The notes under the pieces are model-generated. The model was given only the letters and a program-made list of their open reading frames with translations, was not told the DNA's origin and made no database searches. Both the position numbers and the translations under genes were made by a program. This document shows positions 1-8,134 of a stretch of 64,000 nt of DNA, one piece after another. The DNA is from Candidatus Latescibacterota bacterium (GTDB taxonomy: Bacteria; JAAXHH01). How positions within the stretch are numbered: the stretch's first letter is position 1; each line of letters starts with the position of its first letter. The stretch is from the NCBI GenBank assembly GCA_022821085.1, contig JAJEEG010000005.1, positions 1-64,000 of the forward strand, written 5' to 3'.

Positions 1-1967
1 GGCTGCCAGCGGCCGGTCCAGGTGCCCTGGGTCGTCACCTGCCAGTTCGTCCGCTGCGTCTGCACCGAGTTGCCCGAGGCGTCGTAGTAGGTGGTGCTTT
101 CGAGGAGACCCCTGCGGATGTCCCTTTCGGACTCGTGCTGCCTGTTCGTGGCCGAGAGGCCCAGGGCGTCCAGGTCGGCCTCGCCCACGTAGTTGCGGCG
201 TATCTTGCCGTGGCGACCGGGCAGGACCTCGTCGACCATTGGGAAGGTGATCCGGCGTACGCGCCGGTTGTCGATGATGTCCATGACCGGCGCCGTCTGC
301 ACATAGCTGAACGCCGTGGTATCCGGCGGGACGGGTCCTGCGCCGTCCGCGTCCCGGATCATGTGCCGGACGCGGCGGGACCGGTCGAAATAGGCGTCGT
401 CGTATTTCAAGGAGGTGTCGGGATTGGTAATCGTCTCGTAGGCGATCTTCATCTCCCCGCCCGCGGGCGTGACGATCTTCGTGATGCGGTAGCTGTCGGC
501 CAGCGTGTTGGTGAAGCGGTAAGGCGGCAGTTGATCGGCGGCCGCGTTCCCGGTGCCCATGACGGCGATCTCCTCGAGCAGGAGCGTGCGCGCGTTGTCG
601 CCCGGCGCCACCGGGGGCCGGGCCTGAAGGCTCTTGTCGTCGGCATAGCGAAAGACGTACCGGGCAATCTGCTTGCCGTCAGGATCCGTTACCGTCTCGA
701 CTCCGTCCGTGACGGTCAGGGCGTCGAGGCGGTGTGCGCTCGAGACGCCGTCGTACATCCGGTAGTTGCGGTTGTTGCGCACCAGGTAGTGGCCGTAGGT
801 GAGGTTCTGGCCCGTCGGCGTATCGAAGTAGTTGTCGTAGGTGATGGCGACGCCGCCGTGCCGGGCGACATGGAGGTCCTCGCGCTCGCTGGTCTCGGTC
901 GCGATCTTGCGCACGACCTTGCCGTCTGAGCCGGCGAACACAACCTCGTCAAGGTGGCCGGTATGGAACGTCTTGACCACGGTCAGGTTGTAGGTGTTCC
1001 CATCTTCAGAAATGCCGTTTGGAAAGCGCGGGTCCAGGTCAGCGAAGTTAAGCAGGTTGCGGAATGAGCGCGTGGACTCGGCCCGTTCCTTCGCCCAGTC
1101 CCGGACCGTGGTCACCGGACCGTCGGAGGCGTACCTGAACCGGATCGTGTTGCCAGCCTGGTCCCTGATCTCGGCCAGGTTCCACTGGTACACCATCTCG
1201 GGCATGAGCTCGTCGAAGCGCCCGTTCTGCACCGCGCCGCCCTTGACGGTCTGGTTCATGCCGTAGTTCCGGCCGCCGATCGTGACCGCGCCGAAGGTGT
1301 AGGTCAGTCCCGATACGGTCCTGGCCGTCCACGTGGAGGCCAGCGGCCTATTCCGGTCGAAGTTCCAGCGTATATCCATGAAGCGCCTGTTCTCGGCGTA
1401 ATAGACGTTGGTGGCCGGGAGAGATACGCCCGGATCATCGGCGCGCTGCGAGTCGTCGAGCTGGCGCACCAGGCGGTGCGATCCGTCGGGCAGCACCATG
1501 GACAGGTTGAAGGAGAAGGGATGGTTGATCGGGCTGGTCGTATCCTTCAAGTCATAGCCGCCGGTCACCTTGATCGCCCCGAACTCCAGGTTCCAGCCCA
1601 GGCCCACCCACGTGGCGTTGTTGAGCGTGACAGTGCCCTTGCTCAGCGTACTGATCTGCTGCGCCGTGCCCAGCTTGATCAGCCGGTCCATGCCGGTCAC
1701 CGCGCTGCTGTAGCGCATGGCCAGGGGCAGGGACAGGCCGCCCGCGCCTTCCACTTCGCTCAGCGGCAACGTATACGACCAGTTGCCCGAAAAGTAGTCT
1801 ACCTGGTCCGCGTCGATGACGCCGGAGAGGCTGTCGAAGTCATAGGCGCTCCTGGAGGCGTCCGTGATCGTCGTCTGCTGGCCGTGAACGGTCAGCGCCG
1901 CCATGGAGAGCAGGAGGAGGCCGAGGAGCGTCCTCAGGGCGAAACGGTACAGGTGGTGTCCTGGCAT
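1..1967 (-). CDS. RHS/YD-repeat-type secreted surface protein, N-terminal part (runs off window)
   Basis: An uninterrupted frame runs from ATG at 1967 to the window edge (655 codons, no stop), so the C-terminus is missing. AAAGGAG lies 6 bases before the ATG. Another in-frame ATG at 2057 exists, but the 1967 start gives a clean signal peptide (residues 1 to about 30: basic start, LLGLLLL core, VHGQ end). After it come YFSGNWSYTLPL (58-69) and SLPLAMRYSS, wording typical of the N-terminal region of RHS/YD-repeat and SpvB/TcdB-like proteins. The rest is rich in Tyr, Asn and Gly as in beta-rich shells. In this family the N-terminal part forms or precedes a cocoon that encloses a C-terminal toxin or adhesin; which payload, if any, is carried here cannot be seen. 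No neighbouring secretion gene is visible. Confidence 0.7.
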   Translation of the reverse strand, partial: MPGHHLYRFALRTLLGLLLLSMAALTVHGQQTTITDASRSAYDFDSLSGVIDADQVDYFSGNWSYTLPLSEVEGAGGLSLPLAMRYSSAVTGMDRLIKLGTAQQISTLSKGTVTLNNATWVGLGWNLEFGAIKVTGGYDLKDTTSPINHPFSFNLSMVLPDGSHRLVRQLDDSQRADDPGVSLPATNVYYAENRRFMDIRWNFDRNRPLASTWTARTVSGLTYTFGAVTIGGRNYGMNQTVKGGAVQNGRFDELMPEMVYQWNLAEIRDQAGNTIRFRYASDGPVTTVRDWAKERAESTRSFRNLLNFADLDPRFPNGISEDGNTYNLTVVKTFHTGHLDEVVFAGSDGKVVRKIATETSEREDLHVARHGGVAITYDNYFDTPTGQNLTYGHYLVRNNRNYRMYDGVSSAHRLDALTVTDGVETVTDPDGKQIARYVFRYADDKSLQARPPVAPGDNARTLLLEEIAVMGTGNAAADQLPPYRFTNTLADSYRITKIVTPAGGEMKIAYETITNPDTSLKYDDAYFDRSRRVRHMIRDADGAGPVPPDTTAFSYVQTAPVMDIIDNRRVRRITFPMVDEVLPGRHGKIRRNYVGEADLDALGLSATNRQHESERDIRRGLLESTTYYDASGNSVQTQRTNWQVTTQGTWTGRWQ

Positions 1968-2542
1968 GATGAACTCCTTTACATTGGTAATTGCGGTCCG
2001 GTGCTTGCGCGGAATGCGCGATGGGAACGCATGATGGAATCGGATGATCACCGACATGAAGAATGATCTCCTGGTCTTGAGGACGGACGGCTGAAAGACG
2101 CGCGGCCGTCTGGTTGCGAACGATGGATTCGGGATGGGCCGTGGGCTGGATGCCGGGCAGTCAACAGATCCGTCGTGAACCGCCGGGCATTCCGGGCCTA
2201 CCCCCCGCAACGCTTGGTCCGGATGTGAGGCTGAGGTGTTAAAGGGCATGAAAAATCCCCGTGCCGTAGGTGGATCAGAAGTAGCACGGGGACGCTTGAA
2301 GGTCCGCGGGGTGCGGGTCCGCTAGGGGACGCGAGGATATTCTGAAGCGGTTGTCGTTACGCCCGTTTCATGGGCATGATGGAGTACTATACACATGTTG
2401 TGCATAGAAGTCAAATGGAATTTCAAAAAAACGCGGTTTACCTCCTCTTCCCAGCCCCAAAGGCTTCGCTGCCGGCATATCCTTGATGATGCATGCATCG
2501 CTCCTGCGGCGTGTGGCGCTCCGGGGATGCTGGAAGTGTCTA
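1968..2542. other. 575-base intergenic stretch
   Basis: Between the RHS-like gene start and the methyltransferase stop. It holds the ribosome binding site of the RHS-like gene (1968-1980) and a minus-strand terminator (2251-2292). Open frames here (for example minus strand 2322-2594) lack a ribosome binding site and recognisable sequence, so no gene is called. The promoter of the RHS-like gene must lie here, but I see no convincing -35/-10 pair. Confidence 0.5.
2251..2292 (-). terminator. Rho-independent terminator
   Basis: Read on the minus strand, a 9-bp perfect stem (2284-2292 with 2256-2264, TCCCCGTGC against its complement) and a 19-base loop are followed at once by five T. It lies about 250 bases downstream of the methyltransferase stop and upstream of the RHS-like gene, so it separates the two minus-strand units. 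Confidence 0.65.
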
Positions 2543-3244
2543 CTACACCCGCCTTGCCGACATGCACGCCATCTTCCCCCGTTGTAGTCCACACGTGAAA
2601 TCGACAAATCCCAGGTTGAAAAGCAGGTTCTCGTGCGTTTCTACGGGCAAACGTCGGGGACGATTGGGGTCGTCTTTCTCGAAGGGCACGACGAAATCGG
2701 CGTTGACTAGGATCCCACCGGGTGTAAGGAGCCCGTGGACCTGACCATAGACGGCTTCGAGCGCGTCGACGCCGCCGAGGTCGTGGAGGGTTTGAAGAGT
2801 GAAGATCGCGTCGAAATGACCGAGTCCGCGGGTCCAGGTGTCGCCCTTAAGGTCCGTGCAGATCAAGCTTGCGTTCCGGTGGCCGGCCGCCGTAAGCAAC
2901 TTCCGCCCATGTTGAACCAGCGCCGATTCGATCTCGATCCCTGTGTACTCCACGGCACTGGTCCTCCCCGATTCTACCCTCTCGTATAATGCACTCAGCA
3001 CGGTGTGGGCAAGACCGCCCGCACCGACCCCAAGTTCAAGCAGTCGGATCAATGCACCGTTTTCTTCCGAGACCGAACGCTCATCGCCCATGATGGTCCC
3101 GCACCTACCGCGCCACTCATCCCGCCATTCGACGAGCGTCCGCACGACGCATTCGGCCATGACCGCGCGCTCTGGCCACCTGTCGTCCAGGTCCCGCGTC
3201 CACGCGGCGATATAATCCGGTCCGGTGAAATCCGATAGCGCCAT
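2543..3244 (-). CDS. Class I SAM-dependent methyltransferase
   Basis: A protein of 233 residues. The glycine-rich SAM loop ELGVGAGG sits at 70-77, an acidic EIES follows where motif II binds the ribose, and later motifs FDAIFTLQTLHDL and LLTPGGILVNADF match strands 4 and 5 of the Rossmann-like fold. Small-molecule (type 11/12-like) methyltransferases have this size. The substrate is not evident. The start ATG at 3244 has AAGGAA eight bases upstream. Downstream comes the terminator at 2251-2292; upstream is the 450-residue gene on the same strand, so the two may be co-transcribed. Confidence 0.75.
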   Translation of the reverse strand: MALSDFTGPDYIAAWTRDLDDRWPERAVMAECVVRTLVEWRDEWRGRCGTIMGDERSVSEENGALIRLLELGVGAGGLAHTVLSALYERVESGRTSAVEYTGIEIESALVQHGRKLLTAAGHRNASLICTDLKGDTWTRGLGHFDAIFTLQTLHDLGGVDALEAVYGQVHGLLTPGGILVNADFVVPFEKDDPNRPRRLPVETHENLLFNLGFVDFTCGLQRGKMACMSARRV

Positions 3245-3313
3245 GCCGGAAATTCCTTAAATGTTCGCACGGCCAGGTCGCTCCGCATCCGCTTGCACCG
3301 CGCCACGTTGTGC

Positions 3314-4666
3314 CTAGTCCGTCCGCGTCGGCTTGCGCGTGTGACTGAAGGAATCGAGCCTCGGCGTATCGGGCGGCCAGTACACTGCGTCGTTGGACTC
3401 CTGCCATGGATTGCCGCAGAAGTTGGTGAGGATGTGCCATTCGGCCGCGCCGATGTCTGGATCGGGATGGAAGAGGAAACGCTTGAGGCCGGCTTCCCTG
3501 GAGGCGTTGAGGATGCCGTGCAGGTCCCGCGCCGGCATGGCGTCGCCCGCGTGCGGCGCGCGCCCCGTCGAGACCCAGCAGATGCACTTGTCCGTATCGC
3601 CAATGGCTTCCAGGGCGCGGCGGGTTTCCCCGTATACGATGGTGGAGAAGAACTCGTCGGGGAACCCCATCTCCATGTCCATCAGGGTGCGCACGCCCGG
3701 TAGGTCGATGCCGAAGAGCAGCTTCACCACGTCGAAGGCGTCTCCCTCGGTGAGCGACGGGTTCCATTTCCGCAGCCGCTGCACCCAGCGGGAGACCGTC
3801 CCGTACATGCCGTCGAAGCCCCGGTGCCAGTAGTAGTGCTTGGGGAAGATGAAGTCGAACCAGGACGCCATGGCGTGGTAGTCCTGGCAGGTCAGCGAGG
3901 AGAAGGCCGCCGTGCGCGGGATGCCGCCTAACTCCACCTTCCGGTTGAGCTTGGCGACCTGTTCGGCTATGGCCGCCATGTGTCCGAGGGCCGTTTCCCG
4001 GCGGGCGCGGAGCCAGTAGAGGGCGTCCTCGTTGATGTCGAAGAGCTGCATGCCAGCGAGCATGCCACCCGGCGCGCGGTAACGCACCTCGGCCGGGGTG
4101 AGTCGGTGAAACCGGTCCCAGAGGTGTTCGATGCCGCGCTGAAGGCGGTCCATTTCGTACCCCAGGGCGGCGAAACGCGTGTCCTCGCCGGGACGTATTT
4201 CAAAAAGTTCTCCCCCGTGATGGAAGGCGAGTTCGTAGTGCTGCTCTCCCGGACCGTCGATGAGGAAGCCGTGGGCCTGGGGCAGGGCGTTCATGGCGTC
4301 CTGGACCGTCGCGGCGTGGCCGATCACGCCGTATGGATCATCCTCCACGGGAAGGCGTCCCCCGCCGAGGCCGGCGCCGAAAGTGATGATGTGCCAGCCC
4401 CGCTCCCTGGCGTCGTCGAGCATGGCGGAGAAAAGGCGTTCCTTCTCCCGGTCGCGCGGCGTATCAGCGGGCGGATCGACGCCGAAGGACCGATATACGG
4501 CGGGGTCGCTGCCGAAGACCGGCATCCTCGTACCGTCGTCCATCTCGAAGTGGAGATAGCCCACCACGATGCCGGTGACGCCCCCGTCCTGCCACGCGTC
4601 GAAGATCCGCTTGTAATCGGTAATGTACCGTTCGAGGGGGTTATGGACAAAGATCCAGGCTTCCAT
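3314..4666 (-). CDS. Uncharacterised 450-residue protein, possible TIM-barrel/glycoside-hydrolase-like
   Basis: A 450-residue protein with strong Shine-Dalgarno (AAGGAG, 6 bases before ATG 4666). I do not recognise its family. It is rich in aromatic residues and His/Asp/Glu and has no signal peptide or membrane segment. Segments such as GIVVGYLHFEMDDG, WHIITFGAGLGGG, FIFPKHYYWHRGFDG and FLFHPDPDIGAAEW look like strand-end motifs of a (beta/alpha)8 barrel resembling glycoside-hydrolase-like proteins. Codon use matches the neighbours. It is preceded by the small membrane protein gene (18-base gap), suggesting one transcript. Confidence 0.5.
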   Translation of the reverse strand: MEAWIFVHNPLERYITDYKRIFDAWQDGGVTGIVVGYLHFEMDDGTRMPVFGSDPAVYRSFGVDPPADTPRDREKERLFSAMLDDARERGWHIITFGAGLGGGRLPVEDDPYGVIGHAATVQDAMNALPQAHGFLIDGPGEQHYELAFHHGGELFEIRPGEDTRFAALGYEMDRLQRGIEHLWDRFHRLTPAEVRYRAPGGMLAGMQLFDINEDALYWLRARRETALGHMAAIAEQVAKLNRKVELGGIPRTAAFSSLTCQDYHAMASWFDFIFPKHYYWHRGFDGMYGTVSRWVQRLRKWNPSLTEGDAFDVVKLLFGIDLPGVRTLMDMEMGFPDEFFSTIVYGETRRALEAIGDTDKCICWVSTGRAPHAGDAMPARDLHGILNASREAGLKRFLFHPDPDIGAAEWHILTNFCGNPWQESNDAVYWPPDTPRLDSFSHTRKPTRTD

Positions 4667-4684
4667 TGCGGTCTCCTTGACAGT

Positions 4685-5200
4685 TTACGGGCGCCCCAGC
4701 GCCTTGAGTAATGCGTCCGATTCCTTGATGCTCAGCAGCATGGCATAGTCCCCGGTCGTGGGCAAGTAAACGACACTCGATTTGTCGGTGAGTACCGCAT
4801 AGATCCGGCCGCCGCCGGAACGCCTGAACCAGCCGAGCTGATACCCGGGCAACCCAAGGCCGTTCGTCCTCAGGCTTAGCTTGTACTCGGAACGCTGATT
4901 CATGTCGATCACAACCGCCAGTCCGGCATCGACGGATTCAAGCGGTATGGTGCGGCTGTAGATGGGTACGTTTATGTGCAGTCTGTCCCCTTCGATCGTA
5001 ACCGTAGAGTGGTACGCACCGTACAGGAAGTAACCGAACATCGCAACCAGAACCACAAGTACGACAGTCGCGATACTCATCGCTACCCTTGCTTCTGAAA
5101 TATGGAGAAACGTATAAACGGCAAACCCTACCATACTCAGGATGATGACTACGAGGACGACGGCCGGCGTCGTCCCGATGTCCGTGATGTGAGCGGTCAT
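4685..5200 (-). CDS. Membrane-anchored PH-like domain protein
   Basis: 171 residues. Two hydrophobic helices (about 12-33 and 39-60) are followed by a soluble domain with GDRLHI, GYQLGWFRRSGGGRIYAV and SSVVYLPT, ending in a helix (SIKESDALLKAL). This pattern matches bacterial PH-like (bPH) domains attached to two membrane helices. Such proteins have no catalytic role; many are thought to act at the membrane in stress or lipid-related functions. AGGGAG lies six bases before ATG 5200. The domain call rests on pattern only. Confidence 0.5.
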   Translation of the reverse strand: MTAHITDIGTTPAVVLVVIILSMVGFAVYTFLHISEARVAMSIATVVLVVLVAMFGYFLYGAYHSTVTIEGDRLHINVPIYSRTIPLESVDAGLAVVIDMNQRSEYKLSLRTNGLGLPGYQLGWFRRSGGGRIYAVLTDKSSVVYLPTTGDYAMLLSIKESDALLKALGRP

Positions 5201-5250
5201 GCGGTACTCCCTTGAGGCCGTCTTGAGTCGGGATCCCTCCGGAACGCCCG

Positions 5251-5313
5251 GATCCGGTCTCAGCCGGTCAAGATCGGTCTCAGCCGGTCAGGAGCCGGTC
5301 TCAGCCGGTCAGG
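5251..5313. repeat. 21-bp tandem repeat, three copies, over a stop codon
   Basis: Units 5251-5271, 5272-5292 and 5293-5313 share the core GGTCTCAGCCGGTCA. On the minus strand the repeat starts in the last codons (LLTG) and stop (5303-5301) of the 369-residue gene and continues into the spacer, so the gene end has been copied outwards. Confidence 0.85.
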
Positions 5314-6410
5314 AGCCGGCACAGATGGGGGATGAACAGCCGGTTGTCGGCCGCGATATAGATCAATTCGCCCCCCATGCGGCTGAAACTCTTGCCCATG
5401 CGGTTGTAGTAGGCCGGGTTGTCCATGGGCGGCTCCCCGGCGTTCCAGTCCCAGTCCTCCTCCGTGAGGTCGTTCACCGCAATGAAGGGCCGCACGGGAC
5501 CGAGCCCGTCCTGCCGCCGCAGGTTGTTGGCGATCGAGACGGACTTTTCGAAGACCTGGGGCGCCATGATCGAGGAACCGACGGACAGGAACACGCCGCC
5601 GTCGATACGCGAGACGCCCTCGGCGAAAACTTGGAAATCGATCATCCCTCCCCGCCCGTACCCGGCGCCGCCGGCCAGGGGATGGGTATAGACGATGTCG
5701 TACCCGATACCGGGATGCACGGTGAGCGGCACGCCCAGACGAAAGGCGTTCCCGGTCAGCGAGTGCTCCTTGTACGGGTGTTCGACGGCGTGGCGGCCCG
5801 GTGCGATTCCGTGGCGCACGATCGTCTGCAGGAGGTCGGCGCGGGCGGGCATGGTCTCGTCGTCCACCGGATCGGCTGACCAGTCCGCGAGCGCTTGCTG
5901 AAGTGCGGCTGGATCAGGAACGTGGTACCCTTCCTCGACGACCATCCGGCCCACCGACTCCCCATACCCCATGCCGTCCGCCGTGCCGGCCAGTACCGCC
6001 AGCGCCGTATGCCGGCCGGTCTCGTCCCACGTGCCGAAACATCCCCGGGCGACATGGCCGCGCACGTCCTCCTCGGATCGTCCGTGAAACGCGTATTCCC
6101 AGTCGTGGATCACGCCCGCGCCGTTGGTGGCCAGGTGGGTGATCCAGCCCGATTCCATCATGCGCGTGACCACGGGAGCTAACCCGTTCTTCACGAGGTG
6201 CGCGCCGTAGGCCAGCATGACGGACGCTCCCTTGGAACGGGCCGCGCGGATACGGTCCGCTATCGTTTCAATCTGTGCGGTCTGGCGGGATGATGCCGGA
6301 GGCAACGGACCGTCGGGATCGACGCGTATGTCGTCGATATGATGCTTGCTTTTCCGGTCCGCCAGCGGTTCGACCTGCACCCTGCGGCCATCGATACGCG
6401 GGTAGCCCAT
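5301..6410 (-). CDS. Uncharacterised protein, weakly deoxyhypusine-synthase-like
   Basis: 369 residues. A Rossmann-type segment GASVMLAYGAHLVKNGLAPV (61-80) is followed by HLATNGAGVIHDWE (92-105) and later GIGYDIVYTHP and GGVFLSVGSSIMAP. The order (Gly-Ala strand, Thr-Asn-Gly-Ala-Gly, acidic residue) recalls NAD-binding deoxyhypusine-synthase-like proteins, but the hallmark catalytic lysine loop cannot be assigned. No signal peptide. A promoter (TTGGCG/TATATT) lies at 6471-6498, about 60 bases before ATG 6410. The stop lies inside a tandem repeat (5251-5313). Function is unknown. Confidence 0.5.
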   Translation of the reverse strand: MGYPRIDGRRVQVEPLADRKSKHHIDDIRVDPDGPLPPASSRQTAQIETIADRIRAARSKGASVMLAYGAHLVKNGLAPVVTRMMESGWITHLATNGAGVIHDWEYAFHGRSEEDVRGHVARGCFGTWDETGRHTALAVLAGTADGMGYGESVGRMVVEEGYHVPDPAALQQALADWSADPVDDETMPARADLLQTIVRHGIAPGRHAVEHPYKEHSLTGNAFRLGVPLTVHPGIGYDIVYTHPLAGGAGYGRGGMIDFQVFAEGVSRIDGGVFLSVGSSIMAPQVFEKSVSIANNLRRQDGLGPVRPFIAVNDLTEEDWDWNAGEPPMDNPAYYNRMGKSFSRMGGELIYIAADNRLFIPHLCRLLTG

Positions 6411-6470
6411 GGGCGTCCGTTTCGGAGGAAAGATGCATGGAAGAGAGGATAGATCGCCTGCCTGAAGGCT

Positions 6471-6498
6471 AATATACGGCCGGGGCGGGTCGCGCCAA
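6471..6498 (-). promoter_or_regulatory. Predicted sigma-70 promoter
   Basis: Minus-strand TTGGCG (6498-6493), 16-base spacer, TATATT (6476-6471). It would start transcription near 6464, giving a leader of about 55 bases before the 369-residue gene. Confidence 0.45.
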
Positions 6499-6581
6499 CT
6501 TTTTTCGGGCGGGGAAATGAACGTACGGCCGGGATCGAACCTGCCCGAACCGGTAAGAAGGGGAAGGACGTCCCGCCGGTT

Positions 6582-7058
6582 TCAGATACCGATTTCGACG
6601 CCCTTGACCGACACGCCCTGGCGGGTGATCTCGAGATCGACCCGGCACGCTTCCGTGTCGATGAGGAGCCGGTAGGTGCCCGGCGTACCCGGGGTGAAGG
6701 ACACGGTGTCGAGGACCTGACCCTTCAGGGAGGCCAGGGCCTCGTTAGTCTCCGCGACGGCCAGCTTGACGGCCGCTCCCCGGGGCGTGCCGTTGAACAG
6801 CCGGAGGAGCCGCTTCTCGCCCACGGCGCTCAGGCGGCGGCGCGCGCGGCCGGACTGCAACGTGAGTTCGAGGATGTTCTCGAGGCTGGGGACGTTTTCC
6901 GGGGTAACCTGTCCCGTTTCGATGTCCCGCCGAAGGGCGAGATAAGGGGTCCTGGAATCCTCGTCCGGCAGGGACGCCGTAAATCCGTCCAGCTCTTCCA
7001 GCAGCAGTTCCCGGTCCTGTTCGTCGAACCTCGGGACGCCGCCGTTACGTCCGGGCAC
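6582..7058 (-). CDS. Small uncharacterised protein downstream of cysH
   Basis: The coding-like part begins at GTG 7058 (158 residues); an ATG at 7211 in the same frame gives an N-terminal stretch that reads like out-of-frame DNA, so I prefer the GTG, which has AAGGGG upstream. The protein has charged helices (EQDRELLLEELDG, SLENILELTL) then a beta-rich end (TYRLLIDTEACRVDLEI). No family recognised. The GTG overlaps by 14 bases the stop of the preceding 71-codon ORF, so either the two are translationally coupled or they are halves of one frameshifted gene. Confidence 0.45.
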   Translation of the reverse strand: MPGRNGGVPRFDEQDRELLLEELDGFTASLPDEDSRTPYLALRRDIETGQVTPENVPSLENILELTLQSGRARRRLSAVGEKRLLRLFNGTPRGAAVKLAVAETNEALASLKGQVLDTVSFTPGTPGTYRLLIDTEACRVDLEITRQGVSVKGVEIGI

Positions 7059-7260
7059 TTGTGTCCCCTTCGACCGGTCCGCTGCACAACACTGGCCGCG
7101 TGCACCATCTATTGCGTCCCTCGGGCCGTTGCGACGCGGAGGTATCGCTTCCAGATAGACCCTCGGCCAGGAAGGATTCCTCGGCCCCGCCGAGGCGACA
7201 GGCGGATTCACGGACGATCCTGCGCAACAGGCGCAGATAGAGGATGGCCGCGTTGCTCAT
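7045..7260 (-). CDS. 71-residue ORF coupled to cysH
   Basis: Its ATG (7260) overlaps the cysH stop in an ATGA arrangement, a strong sign of coupled translation. The first 35 residues (AAILYLRLLRRIVRESACRL) look like a real helical protein; the remainder is rich in Ser, Arg and Thr and may be out of frame. It ends 14 bases inside the next ORF (GTG 7058). Possibly the N-terminal half of a single gene with a frameshift between about 7150 and 7058. Confidence 0.4.
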   Translation of the reverse strand: MSNAAILYLRLLRRIVRESACRLGGAEESFLAEGLSGSDTSASQRPEGRNRWCTRPVLCSGPVEGDTSART

Positions 7261-8129
7261 TTTTCCACCTCCTCCGCTACCAGCGCTTCCATTTCGTGCT
7301 CGAAACCGCCGGTCTCCACCGGGCAGTGCATGCCGCATTCCTTGGGCGCGTTCTTTTCCCACCACCAGCGCCCAGCGCGGGAGTCTTCACCGGGCTTCGT
7401 GACCCGCGTGCACGGCATGCAGCCGATGCTGGTGTAGCCTTGCTCGTAGAGGGGATGCTTCGGGACGTCATAGAGTTCGATGTAGTCCCAGACCTCCTCT
7501 TCGGTCCAGTCCGCCAGGGGGCTGATCTTCGCCAGTCCGCCGTGGTCATGGTCGATTTCGATCTTGCGGATGTTCGCCCGGCTGGCCCACTGGTCGCGCC
7601 GCAGACCGGTGAACCACCCGTCCAGGCCCTCCAGGGCGCGCCGGATCGGCTCGACTTTGCGCACGTTGCAGCACTTGAAGCGCGATTCCACGGACTTGTA
7701 GAACAGGTTCACGCCGTGGGCGCCCACCATGTTCTCCACCTGCAGCAGGTCGGGGAAATACACCTGGATATCGATGTCGTAATGGTCCCGGACCTGGTCG
7801 ATGAAGTCGTAGGTCTCCTGGTGAAGCCGGCCCGTGTCCACCGTGAACACGTGGATGTTCGGATCGATCTGCCAGGCCATGTCCAGCAGGACCATCCCCT
7901 CCGCCTGAAAGCTCGTGCACAGTCCCGCGCGCCGGCCCCAGCGGTCCAGGGCCCATTCGATCACGGCCTCGGGGGATTCCCCGTCGAATTCGATGGCCAG
8001 CTGGCCGGCTTCAAACTCATCCAGGAAGTCGCGGCCGGGGTGGTCGGGGTGGTCCGGGCGGTCCGGATGATCCAGGCGTTCCGGGCTGTCCAGGTGGTCC
8101 GGGTGTTCCAGGCGGTCCAGGCGGTCCAT
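7257..8129 (-). CDS. cysH: Assimilatory adenylyl-sulfate (APS/PAPS) reductase
   Basis: Reduces APS (or PAPS) to sulfite with thioredoxin or glutathione electrons in cytoplasmic sulfate assimilation. CysH features are all present: CTSFQAEGMVLLD (71-83, nucleotide loop), Cys-Cys at 153-154 and CMPC at 237-240 (the four 4Fe-4S ligands that mark the APS-reducing, plant/Pseudomonas type), and the ECGMHC end with catalytic Cys265. Residues 1-33 are an added Asp/His/Pro/Arg/Leu low-complexity tail coded by a 9-bp repeat; the true enzyme begins near residue 34. It follows the siroheme reductase gene by five bases, so sulfite made here can be used directly by its partner. Confidence 0.9.
   Translation of the reverse strand: MDRLDRLEHPDHLDSPERLDHPDRPDHPDHPGRDFLDEFEAGQLAIEFDGESPEAVIEWALDRWGRRAGLCTSFQAEGMVLLDMAWQIDPNIHVFTVDTGRLHQETYDFIDQVRDHYDIDIQVYFPDLLQVENMVGAHGVNLFYKSVESRFKCCNVRKVEPIRRALEGLDGWFTGLRRDQWASRANIRKIEIDHDHGGLAKISPLADWTEEEVWDYIELYDVPKHPLYEQGYTSIGCMPCTRVTKPGEDSRAGRWWWEKNAPKECGMHCPVETGGFEHEMEALVAEEVEK
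8031..8129. repeat. 9-bp periodic repeat at the cysH start
   Basis: Variants of GGTGGTCCG / GGCGGTCCA recur about every nine bases across the first 33 codons of cysH, coding alternating DRL, DHP and ERL triplets. Nine is a multiple of three, so the frame is preserved. Confidence 0.75.
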
Positions 8130-8134
8130 GGTGC

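Noticed and set aside
135-929. 264-codon plus-strand ORF
   Set aside because: It is the antisense of the RHS-like gene; no ribosome site and no family-like sequence.
2322-2594. Minus-strand ORF of 90 codons
   Set aside because: No ribosome binding site or family pattern; overlaps the methyltransferase end.
6530-6552. tRNA-like T-arm (GGTTCGATCC on the minus strand)
   Set aside because: The flanking bases do not form a T-stem and no acceptor or anticodon arm is nearby.
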